60,228 nt of DNA from Castellaniella sp041675725 (GTDB lineage Bacteria > Pseudomonadota > Gammaproteobacteria > Burkholderiales > Burkholderiaceae_B): assembly GCF_041675725.1 (NCBI RefSeq), contig NZ_JBAYTI010000009.1, positions 1 to 60,228 of the forward strand, in the 5' to 3' direction. Positions within the stretch are counted from its first letter, which is position 1. Each line of letters starts with the position of its first letter. This document shows positions 8,722-15,485 of the stretch, one piece after another. The notes below the pieces were generated by a model, which was not told the DNA's origin, ran no database searches, and saw nothing but the letters and a program-made list of their open reading frames with translations. Both the position numbers and the translations under genes were made by a program.

Positions 8722-9513
8722 TCAGACGCCGGGAGAGCGGGTGGCGGCCCGCAGCCAGCCCAGGCCTTCCGTGGTCGTGCCCATCGGACGGTATTCGCAA
8801 CCGACCCAGCCTGGATAGCCAATGGCATCCAGATGGCGGAACAGCCACGGGAAGTTGATTTCACCCGTGCCCGGCTCGTGACGCCCTGGATTGTCGGCCA
8901 TCTGGATGTGGCCGATATGGGCCAGGTGCTGGCTCAGGGTATTGGCCAGTTCGCCTTCGGTGCGTTGGGCGTGGTAAATGTCGTACTGCAGTTTCAGGTT
9001 GTCCGAGCCCACCTCGGCGAGGATGCCCAGGGCATCGGCCGTGCGTGAAACGAAGAATCCCGGCATGTCGTACTGGTTGATGGCCTCCATGAGCAGCACG
9101 ATGCCGGCTTTCTGCAGCTCGCCAGCCGCATGGCGCAGGTTGGCCACCAACGTGCGGCGCGCCTCGGCCCGGTCCAGCCCTTGCGGCACGATGCCCGCCA
9201 GGCAATTGACGCGCGGACAGCCCAGCGCCTGAGCGTATTCGATCCCCAGGGCCAGGAGGTCCCGAAACTCGGCTTCACGCCCGGGCAGGCAGGCAATGCC
9301 TCTTTCGCCCGCTTCCCAGTGCCCGGCCGGCAAGTTGTGCAGAACCTGGGTCAGCCCGTGCGCCTTCAGGCGATCTGCCAGGTCCGCCTTGTCCCATTCA
9401 TAAGGAAACAGATATTCGACCCCCGTGAATCCGGCCTGGGCCGCCGCTTCGAAGCGGTCGAGGAAGCCGACCTCGGTGAACAACAAGGACAGATTGGCGG
9501 CGAAACGGGGCAT
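8722..9513 (-). CDS. hyi: Hydroxypyruvate isomerase
   Basis: Interconverts hydroxypyruvate and tartronate semialdehyde in the glyoxylate-to-glycerate route. The 263-residue TIM-barrel protein of the xylose-isomerase-like family starts MPRFAANLSLLFTEVGFLDR, the family-typical N-terminus, and carries LLMEAINQYDMPGFF (metal-binding Glu, about 145), LQYDIYHAQRTEG (about 180) and a late GCEYRP (about 242). GGAG with 7 nt spacing supports the start at 9513; a longer frame to 9600 looks non-coding. It is followed after 5 nt by glycerate kinase. Glyoxylate carboligase, which would make its substrate, is not in the window. Confidence 0.92.
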   Translation of the reverse strand: MPRFAANLSLLFTEVGFLDRFEAAAQAGFTGVEYLFPYEWDKADLADRLKAHGLTQVLHNLPAGHWEAGERGIACLPGREAEFRDLLALGIEYAQALGCPRVNCLAGIVPQGLDRAEARRTLVANLRHAAGELQKAGIVLLMEAINQYDMPGFFVSRTADALGILAEVGSDNLKLQYDIYHAQRTEGELANTLSQHLAHIGHIQMADNPGRHEPGTGEINFPWLFRHLDAIGYPGWVGCEYRPMGTTTEGLGWLRAATRSPGV

Positions 9514-9705
9514 TGGGGGTCTCCTTCGGACGGGCAGCGCACCGGCTGCATGACGACAATATACGGCAGATCGGACGCACGAGACCGGTGTGCGCTTCAC
9601 GCGGCGTCTGGCGGATTCATTGATACACTGAAAGTTCTCTTACCAGAAGGCAAGCCTGGCACGGGCCGAATCCGGCCGGCAGCCCGGCCGCCGCACGCAG
9701 ATATC

Positions 9706-10686
9706 TTGAAGCACATCGCCGGCGCTCCCACACCCCCTCCCCCGGATCCAGCTCCCCGCACTTCGCCATCCGCCCCGGTGCCCGGTACGCCACCATCCCG
9801 GCCCGCTGCCGCGGCCCGGCACAACCAGCGCCTGGCCTTGCTGGCGCTGGCGGCCATGGCGGTGACGTGGGGCTACAACTGGGTCATCATGAAAAAGGTG
9901 CTGCTCTACGTGGGCCCCATGGATTTCCAGGCCATGCGCAACTTGTTTGGCGCCCTGGTGCTGCTCGCCATCATGCTGGTGCGGCGCATGCCGCTGCGCA
10001 TGACGTCCTGGCGCCGGGTGCTGCTGTTTGGCCTGCTGCAAACGACGGGGTTCTGTATCTTCGTGCAGCTGGCCCTGGTGTATGGGGGCGTGGGCAAATC
10101 ATCCATGCTGACGTACACCATGCCATTTTGGGTGATCCCGATGGCCTGGATCAGCTTTGGCGAGCGTATCCGGGGCCTGCAATGGCTGGCGCTGGCCATC
10201 GCCGCAGCGGGTCTGGTACTGATCCTGGAGCCCTGGCACGGCCAGGCGTCCATCGTCAGCGAGGTCATGGCCCTGCTGGCAGGACTGTGCTGGGCACTGG
10301 CCATGATCACGACCAAATGGATCAAGCGCGACTGCCCCATGGACGTGCTGCCCCTGACCGCGTGGCAAATGCTGTTCGGCGCCCTTGCGCTGTGTGTCGT
10401 CGCCTGGCTGGTGCCCGAGCGGCCCGTCGACCCCACCCCGTATTTCTGGGGCGCCATCCTCTATAACGTGTTCATTTCCACGGCCCTGGCCTGGACGCTG
10501 TGGGTCTTTGCCCTGCAACACCTGTCAGCGGGGGTGGTCGGCCTGTCGGCACTGGGCGTGCCGGTGGTCGGAACCTTGTCGGCCTGGTTGCAGCTGGGCG
10601 AGCAGCCGGCCGGCATGGAACTGGCGGGCATGGTGCTCATTGTGCTGGCGCTGGTGGTGCTCAGCCTGCGCTCCCTGAACCATTGA
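9706..10686 (+). CDS. EamA/DMT family transporter
   Basis: Inner-membrane drug/metabolite transporter with about ten hydrophobic helices in two EamA halves; the first helix begins LALLALAAMAVTWGYNWVI. The start is uncertain: no codon has a good ribosome site. Candidates are TTG 9706 (used here), GTG 9778 and ATG 9550, the last giving an unlikely long hydrophilic extension. The stretch before the first helix is proline/alanine rich. It stands alone on the plus strand between hyi and allA, and its 3' end overlaps the allA 3' end by 26 nt. Substrate unknown; location suggests a compound of purine or glyoxylate metabolism (inference only). Confidence 0.8.
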   Translation: MKHIAGAPTPPPPDPAPRTSPSAPVPGTPPSRPAAAARHNQRLALLALAAMAVTWGYNWVIMKKVLLYVGPMDFQAMRNLFGALVLLAIMLVRRMPLRMTSWRRVLLFGLLQTTGFCIFVQLALVYGGVGKSSMLTYTMPFWVIPMAWISFGERIRGLQWLALAIAAAGLVLILEPWHGQASIVSEVMALLAGLCWALAMITTKWIKRDCPMDVLPLTAWQMLFGALALCVVAWLVPERPVDPTPYFWGAILYNVFISTALAWTLWVFALQHLSAGVVGLSALGVPVVGTLSAWLQLGEQPAGMELAGMVLIVLALVVLSLRSLNH

Positions 10687-11191
10687 GGGATCCATCGGGG
10701 ATCAGCGCATACGGGGCCAATGTGACGATGTCGCAGTTTTCGCCGGGTCCGGCCCGGTCGATGATCAGGAAGTCACTGGTGTCCTGCAGCGCCAGCAGGG
10801 GGTGGTGCCAGACGCCGGGCGCGTAGTTGACCCCCTGGTGCGGCTGGCACAGAAACACGCGTAGGTCTTCTGCGCGCGGTGCGGCTTCGCGCGGCGCGAC
10901 CACGGCCAGCCACGGGCGCCCCGACAGCGCAATGAAGGCCTGGCTGGCTTTGGGGTGGCGCTCCATCATGTGGATGGCGAAGGGCAGGCGGCGGGCCTGT
11001 CCGCGGAAAATCGAGACGATCGCCCGGCCTTCCGGGCCGGGGTCGATCTTGGCCAGGTCGTGAAAACGCACGGTGTTGCCTTCGTTGATGCTGTAATGGA
11101 CCGACGCTTCATCGGCCTGTATGACGTCGCCAAACGGGGCGAAGGCGCTGCGGCTGAGGGGTTCGACGGCAAGAATGCGGGGCGTGGGCAT
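10661..11191 (-). CDS. allA: Ureidoglycolate lyase
   Basis: Splits ureidoglycolate into glyoxylate and urea, the last step of allantoin degradation. The 176-residue cupin-fold protein shows the AllA pattern: EPLSRSAFAPFGDVI near the N-terminus, FHDLAKIDPGPEGRA (about 44), HMMERHPKASQAFI (about 74) and the cupin motif QPHQGVNYAPGVWHHPLLAL (about 123-142). Length is close to the family's 160-170. It follows uraD by 20 nt on the same strand, so urate ring-opening and glyoxylate release are co-expressed. Its glyoxylate product is the substrate of the nearby malate synthase G. The 3' end overlaps the convergent EamA gene. Confidence 0.94.
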   Translation of the reverse strand: MPTPRILAVEPLSRSAFAPFGDVIQADEASVHYSINEGNTVRFHDLAKIDPGPEGRAIVSIFRGQARRLPFAIHMMERHPKASQAFIALSGRPWLAVVAPREAAPRAEDLRVFLCQPHQGVNYAPGVWHHPLLALQDTSDFLIIDRAGPGENCDIVTLAPYALIPDGSLNGSGSAG

Positions 11192-11211
11192 ATTGGATCT
11201 CGGGGCGGGTC

Positions 11212-11718
11212 TCAGGCGTTCAGCAGGGCCTGCAACCGAAAGAGGGCAATCTGCCCGATCTGTTCGAGGCAGGCGGCGTGTTCGGTCGCCGGGTCGTGGT
11301 TCAGGCGGGCTTCCATGGCGGCCAGGATCTGGCCGCGATCGCGCCCCCTGACGGCGATCACGAACGGAAACCCGAAGCGCGCCCGGTAGCGCGCGTTCAG
11401 GGTGCGCAGCCGTTGCAGCTCTTCGGCACTGCACTGATCCAGCCCGGCGCCACGCTGCTCGCCCGCGGAGGCCTGGGTCAGCATGCCGGCATCGGCTTCG
11501 CGCCCGGCCAGTTCGGGGTGGGCGCAAATCAGCGCCCGCTGTTCTTCCGGGCTGGCTTGCAGGACGACGTCCATCATGGCCCCGTGCAGGGCCGGCAGGT
11601 CTGCGAAGGGCCGCGCTTGCCAGGCGCGCTGCGGTATCCAGGGGGAATGCTCGAAGATTGCGTCGAGCTGGCGGGTGAAAGCGTCCTGGGGCAGTTCGGA
11701 CAGTTCTTTCAGGGTCAT
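11212..11718 (-). CDS. uraD: OHCU decarboxylase (2-oxo-4-hydroxy-4-carboxy-5-ureidoimidazoline decarboxylase)
   Basis: Converts OHCU to (S)-allantoin, third step of urate oxidation. The 168-residue helical protein has the family's residues: EHSPWI (about 24), AHPELAGR with the catalytic His (about 66), ASAGEQRGAGLDQC (about 84-97) and NARYRARFGFPFVIAVRGR (about 107-125). It stands alone; in some bacteria it is fused to HIU hydrolase (PucM) or allantoinase, and none of these nor a uricase is visible here. It heads the uraD-allA pair and is divergent from a LysR regulator gene, the usual setting for LysR control of the neighbouring pair. Confidence 0.95.
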   Translation of the reverse strand: MTLKELSELPQDAFTRQLDAIFEHSPWIPQRAWQARPFADLPALHGAMMDVVLQASPEEQRALICAHPELAGREADAGMLTQASAGEQRGAGLDQCSAEELQRLRTLNARYRARFGFPFVIAVRGRDRGQILAAMEARLNHDPATEHAACLEQIGQIALFRLQALLNA

Positions 11719-11785
11719 GGCGGTATCGATGAAAACAAAGCGGAACGTCAGTCTACGGTCTGGCGTGGATCAAATGAAGGGCGCG

Positions 11786-11807
11786 ATACGGTATAAGGAC
11801 TATACGG
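11786..11807. promoter_or_regulatory. Palindrome with ATACGG repeats between uraD and lysR
   Basis: GTATA-AGGAC-TATAC (11791-11805) is a perfect inverted repeat, and ATACGG occurs directly repeated at 11786-11791 and 11802-11807. It sits in the divergent uraD/lysR gap, 66-85 nt from the lysR start, as expected for a LysR-type operator or a promoter overlapping one. Visual evidence only. Confidence 0.35.
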
Positions 11808-11844
11808 CATGACGTATCCGTCGTTTCGGGCCGTCGCCGAACGG

Positions 11845-11871
11845 AGGGGTCGCCAGGATGAGGGGTCGCCA
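11845..11871 (+). repeat. 11-bp direct repeat covering the lysR ribosome-binding site
   Basis: AGGGGTCGCCA occurs at 11845-11855 and again at 11861-11871, a 16 nt period. The second copy supplies the AGGGG Shine-Dalgarno and its last base is the A of the start codon. The first copy is followed by an out-of-frame ATG at 11858. Looks like a local duplication of the translation start region. Confidence 0.6.
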
Positions 11872-12818
11872 TGAGTACTCGACGCAATCATGAGCATCTG
11901 AATACCTACCTGCTCAAGGTGTTCAGCATACTCATGGCCGAACGCAGCGTCTCGCGCACTGCGCTCAAGCTGAATCAATCGCAGCCGGCCATCAGCGTGG
12001 CGCTCAAGAACCTGCGCAATATCCTGGGCGATCCCCTGCTGGTTCGCGAAAAAGGCGGCATGGTACCGACCGAGCGCGCCCTCGCCATCCTGGCGCATGC
12101 CCGGTCCGCGCTCGACGCCATCGATGCGATGTTCGAATCGGGGGTCCATTTCGAGGCCGCCCATTCGCGTCAGGTGTTTCGCATCGGATCGCCGGATTAT
12201 CTGGCCCCGGCCTTTGCGGCATCCGTGGTGACCCGTTTCAGGCGCGAGGCGCCGCAGGCGCGCCTGGTATTGCATGCGCTGGGGCCCGAATTCGACTTCG
12301 AGCGATCCCTGGCTGAGGGCGCCCTGGACGTGGTGATCGGCAACTGGCCCGAACCGCCCGATCGCATGCACTTGTCGATGTTGCTCGAAGACCGCATCGT
12401 GTGCCTGGTGGCCGCCGACCATCCATTGGCGCGACGCGGAATCACGCTGGAGGACTACCGCCGCATGCCGCACGTGGTGCCCACGCCGTACTCGATGACC
12501 CAGCGCGGCATGATCGATACGGTGCTGACGTCTTTGCGTGTGCAGCGGCTCGAGTGCGTCGAGGCGCAATCGTTCATGTTGGCGCCTTATCTGCTGCCGG
12601 GCACGGACCTGGTGTTCACCACGACACGGCATTTTGCGCAGTACTATTGCCGCCTGTTGCCGCTGGTGATGCTGGCTTCGCCCATCGGGTTCCCACCCAT
12701 GCGGTTTTATCAGTTATGGCACGCTCGGCATCACCATGCGCCCGCCCACCAATGGCTGCGTCATTTGCTGGGGGCGTGCGGCCGGGCGATGCAGGTGCCT
12801 GACGGCTCTGTGCCCTGA
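11871..12818 (+). CDS. LysR-type transcriptional regulator, paralogue 1
   Basis: DNA-binding regulator of 315 residues: winged helix-turn-helix at about 8-68 (LKVFSILMAERSVSRTALKL, then NQSQPAISVALKNLR), followed by a periplasmic-binding-protein-like effector domain (about 100-300). It is divergent from uraD-allA, suggesting control of purine breakdown. It is clearly related to the next LysR protein: both share GDP-LVR, GMVPTER, LDVVIGNW with PP-MHLS, and FPPMRFY-LWH at equivalent positions. The two genes converge, overlapping by 58 bp at their 3' ends. Effector unknown; a purine or ureide intermediate is plausible. Confidence 0.92.
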   Translation: MSTRRNHEHLNTYLLKVFSILMAERSVSRTALKLNQSQPAISVALKNLRNILGDPLLVREKGGMVPTERALAILAHARSALDAIDAMFESGVHFEAAHSRQVFRIGSPDYLAPAFAASVVTRFRREAPQARLVLHALGPEFDFERSLAEGALDVVIGNWPEPPDRMHLSMLLEDRIVCLVAADHPLARRGITLEDYRRMPHVVPTPYSMTQRGMIDTVLTSLRVQRLECVEAQSFMLAPYLLPGTDLVFTTTRHFAQYYCRLLPLVMLASPIGFPPMRFYQLWHARHHHAPAHQWLRHLLGACGRAMQVPDGSVP

Positions 12819-13771
12819 CGGGCGTCTGCCTGGCTGGCCTGCAGCATGGCCGCCACCCGGTTGATGCACTGGCGCAGCCAGGCGGCTTCGGGCGAGCCAT
12901 GCGAGCGCCGGTGCCAGAGCAGGTAGAACCGCATGGGTGGAAATTCGAACGGCGATGGCAGCAAGGTGATGGGCAGGTAGCGGGCATAGTGCCGCGCGAA
13001 TTGCCGGCCGGTGGTGAAAATCAGGTCGGTGCGCAGCAGCATGCCGGCCACCTGGCCGAAATACGGGATCGTCATCTGGATATTGCGCTGCAGGCCGCGA
13101 GCGGCCAGGCAGCCGTCGATGAAGCTCTGGCGCTCGGAGACATACGGATAGGGCGCCAGGTGGGGAAGCTGGAGATACTGCTGCAGCGTCAGGGGGCGAT
13201 GGGCAATCGGATTCTGGCTGCCGACCATGCACACCACCTCGTCGTCGAACAGCCGCGACAGGTGCATTTGCGGCGGTGGCTGCAGCCAATTGCCGATCAC
13301 CACGTCCAGGGTGCCGTTTTCCAGCGCGCTGGTGTAGTCGTGCTCTGCATGGATGGTATGGATGATGAAGCGCGAACAAGGGGCTTCGTGACGCAGGATG
13401 GCCGCAATATTGGGCAGGAACATGGCGTCCAGGTAATCGGGTGCCCCCAGGTGGAATACGCGCCGTGTGGTGCCTGGGTCGAAGATTTGCGGCGGGCTGG
13501 TGATGCGATCGATGGCGGCCAGGGCGTCGTTGGCGTGGGCCAGCAGCTCGAGCCCCCGTTCGGTGGGCACCATGCCGTTCTTGCTGCGGACCAGGATCGG
13601 ATCGCCGGAGATATCGCGCAATTTGCGCAGCGCATTGCTGAGCGCGGGCTGCGACAGCCCCAGCCGCACGGCAGCGCGCGACACGCTTTGTTCGGTCAGC
13701 AGGGTCCGCAGGATGTGCAGCAGATGGGTGTCCATGAAGTTGCGTGGTCGGGGCATGGAGGCATTATTCAT
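12761..13771 (-). CDS. LysR-type transcriptional regulator, paralogue 2
   Basis: LysR-family protein of 336 residues with an N-terminal winged helix (about 15-75; TLLTEQSVSRAAVRLGLSQP then ALSNALRKLR) and an effector domain to about 310, plus a polar tail (about 315-336) lacking in its paralogue. The start at 13771 (MNNASMPRPRN) is the first reasonable ATG; 13756 is an alternative, and neither has a strong ribosome site. It is divergent from xdhA, so it probably controls xanthine dehydrogenase. The last 58 bp are shared, antisense, with paralogue 1; the tail is encoded there. The mirrored pair, each divergent from one purine operon, suggests duplication and specialisation. Confidence 0.9.
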   Translation of the reverse strand: MNNASMPRPRNFMDTHLLHILRTLLTEQSVSRAAVRLGLSQPALSNALRKLRDISGDPILVRSKNGMVPTERGLELLAHANDALAAIDRITSPPQIFDPGTTRRVFHLGAPDYLDAMFLPNIAAILRHEAPCSRFIIHTIHAEHDYTSALENGTLDVVIGNWLQPPPQMHLSRLFDDEVVCMVGSQNPIAHRPLTLQQYLQLPHLAPYPYVSERQSFIDGCLAARGLQRNIQMTIPYFGQVAGMLLRTDLIFTTGRQFARHYARYLPITLLPSPFEFPPMRFYLLWHRRSHGSPEAAWLRQCINRVAAMLQASQADARQGTEPSGTCIARPHAPSK

Positions 13772-13816
13772 GTTTGTGTCTTGTGCGTCTATTGGCAGTG
13801 TCCGCAAGGGCCTAGC

Positions 13817-13853
13817 GCGCGCCAGCGGGCGGGCTGGTGGCGCGCTGGCGCGC
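13817..13853. repeat. 10-bp GC-rich inverted repeat
   Basis: GCGCGCCAGC (13817-13826) is exactly complementary to GCTGGCGCGC (13844-13853) with a 17 nt loop. It lies in the 5' region of the minus-strand LysR gene, 46-82 nt before its start, where it could form a hairpin in the leader RNA or act as a barrier between the divergent transcripts. Confidence 0.5.
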
Positions 13854-13859
13854 ATCCCT

Positions 13860-13910
13860 GATAAGCACCATCATTGCATTTGAATGGCTTTGCCCTGTAT
13901 TGGTGCTATC
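13860..13910. promoter_or_regulatory. Long-spaced inverted repeat upstream of xdhA
   Basis: GATAAGCACCA (13860-13870) and TGGTGCTATC (13901-13910) are inverted copies, differing only by one extra A, with 30 nt between them. The right arm ends 35 nt before the xdhA start. Two arms almost four helical turns apart on the same DNA face would suit tetrameric LysR binding with DNA bending; LysR paralogue 2 is the obvious candidate. Confidence 0.45.
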
Positions 13911-13945
13911 TTCGACAGTAGGCGAATTCCAAGCAAGGCATGGCC

Positions 13946-15430
13946 ATGGAGACACGACCCATCCGTTTTCATTTCCGCGGCAGAACGCAGGTGGTGGCCG
14001 ACCAGCCCATCACACGCACGGTGCTGCAGTACCTGCGCGAAGACCTGGGCTGCACGGGCACCAAAGAAGGCTGTGCAGAAGGCGATTGCGGGGCCTGTAC
14101 CGTGCTTGTGGCCGAGCCCGACGGGCGGGGGGGCGTCGCCTTGCGGGCAGTCAATTCATGCATCCAGTTTCTGCCCACGCTCGACGGCAAAGCGCTGTAT
14201 ACGGTCGAAGACCTGCGCCAGCCCGATGGCGCCCTGCATCCTGTGCAGCAGGCATTGGTGGATCATCACGGGTCGCAATGCGGGTTTTGTACGCCCGGTT
14301 TCGTGATGTCGCTGTGGGGCATGTACCTGGCGCACCCGCCGGGCGGGCCCGTGCCCGAGCGCGCGCAGATCGACGACACGCTGTCGGGCAATCTGTGTCG
14401 CTGCACGGGCTATCGGCCCATCATTCGTGCCGCAACCGAAATGTTCACCTATCCGGCCGTGCCCTTCGACCGGGCCGCCTTGGCCCGGGTGCTGGATACG
14501 CTGCAGGATGACCAGGTGTTCGTGTATGAATACGCCGGCCATCGGTTTCATGCGCCGCGCACGCTCGAACAGCTGGCCCGGTTGTATCAGGCGCTTCCGG
14601 ATGCCCGCCTTCTGGCCGGCAGCACCGACGTGGGGCTGTGGGTCACGAAACAATACCGCGACCTGCCCGAACTGATTTATATCGGCCAGGTGGCCGAACT
14701 GCGCGCCATCCGTCCGGAAGGCGCCGATCTGGTCATCGGCGCCGGCGCTCTGCTCAATGACGCATTCGATGCCCTGGTGGCGCGCCTGCCCGAACTGGCC
14801 GAGATGCGCCAGCGGTTCGCGTCCTTTCCCATTCGCAATGCCGGCACGCTGGGTGGCAACGTCGCCAATGGGTCGCCCATTGGCGATTCGATGCCGGGCC
14901 TGATCGCCCTGGGCACGCGGATCATCCTGCGCCAGGGCGCGCGTGTGCGCGAAATGCCATTAGAAGATTTTTACCTGGCCTACCAGAAGACCGCGGCCGA
15001 GGCAGGCGAATTCGTACAGGGGCTGCGGGTGCCGATCGGCGTGCCCGGCCGGCATTTCCGCACGTACAAGCTGTCCAAGCGCTTCGACCAGGACATCTCT
15101 GCCGTGTGCGCCGCCTTTGCCGTCACGCTCGATGACGCAGGCCGGGTGCAGGCGGTGCGCACGGGCTTTGGCGGGGTCGCCGCCACGCCCGCGCGAGCCC
15201 GGGCCACCGAGGCCGCCTTGCTGGGGCAAGCCTGGACCGAGGCAACGGTACGGGCGGCCATGCGGCGCCTGGCCGATGATTTCGAACCCCTGAGCGACAT
15301 GCGCGCCAGCAGCCAATACCGTTTGACGGCCGCGCGCAACCTGCTGTATCGCTTTTATCTCGAGACTGCGCCAGGCGGCGCGCTGGCATCCCGGCAGGTG
15401 CACGTGGCGGCATTGGCTGAAACACTGTAG
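13946..15430 (+). CDS. xdhA: Xanthine dehydrogenase small subunit (FeS/FAD)
   Basis: Electron-transfer subunit of cytosolic xanthine dehydrogenase, passing electrons from the molybdenum subunit through two 2Fe-2S clusters and FAD to NAD+. The 494-residue protein has the plant-type 2Fe-2S domain (GCTGTKEGCAEGDCGACTVL, about 37-56), the second cluster domain (CGFCTPGF about 112; GNLCRCTGYR about 150), then an FAD-binding domain (LLAGSTDVGLWVTK about 223, NAGTLGGNVANGSPIGD about 307) and a CO-dehydrogenase-type C-terminal domain. AAGG with 7 nt spacing favours the ATG at 13946 over that at 13940. First gene of xdhABC. Confidence 0.96.
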   Translation: METRPIRFHFRGRTQVVADQPITRTVLQYLREDLGCTGTKEGCAEGDCGACTVLVAEPDGRGGVALRAVNSCIQFLPTLDGKALYTVEDLRQPDGALHPVQQALVDHHGSQCGFCTPGFVMSLWGMYLAHPPGGPVPERAQIDDTLSGNLCRCTGYRPIIRAATEMFTYPAVPFDRAALARVLDTLQDDQVFVYEYAGHRFHAPRTLEQLARLYQALPDARLLAGSTDVGLWVTKQYRDLPELIYIGQVAELRAIRPEGADLVIGAGALLNDAFDALVARLPELAEMRQRFASFPIRNAGTLGGNVANGSPIGDSMPGLIALGTRIILRQGARVREMPLEDFYLAYQKTAAEAGEFVQGLRVPIGVPGRHFRTYKLSKRFDQDISAVCAAFAVTLDDAGRVQAVRTGFGGVAATPARARATEAALLGQAWTEATVRAAMRRLADDFEPLSDMRASSQYRLTAARNLLYRFYLETAPGGALASRQVHVAALAETL

Positions 15431-15485
15431 GGCGCCGTGGCGCCCTGCCCGGCCACGGGCGGCGCCCCGCCCCGAGGAGACCGAC

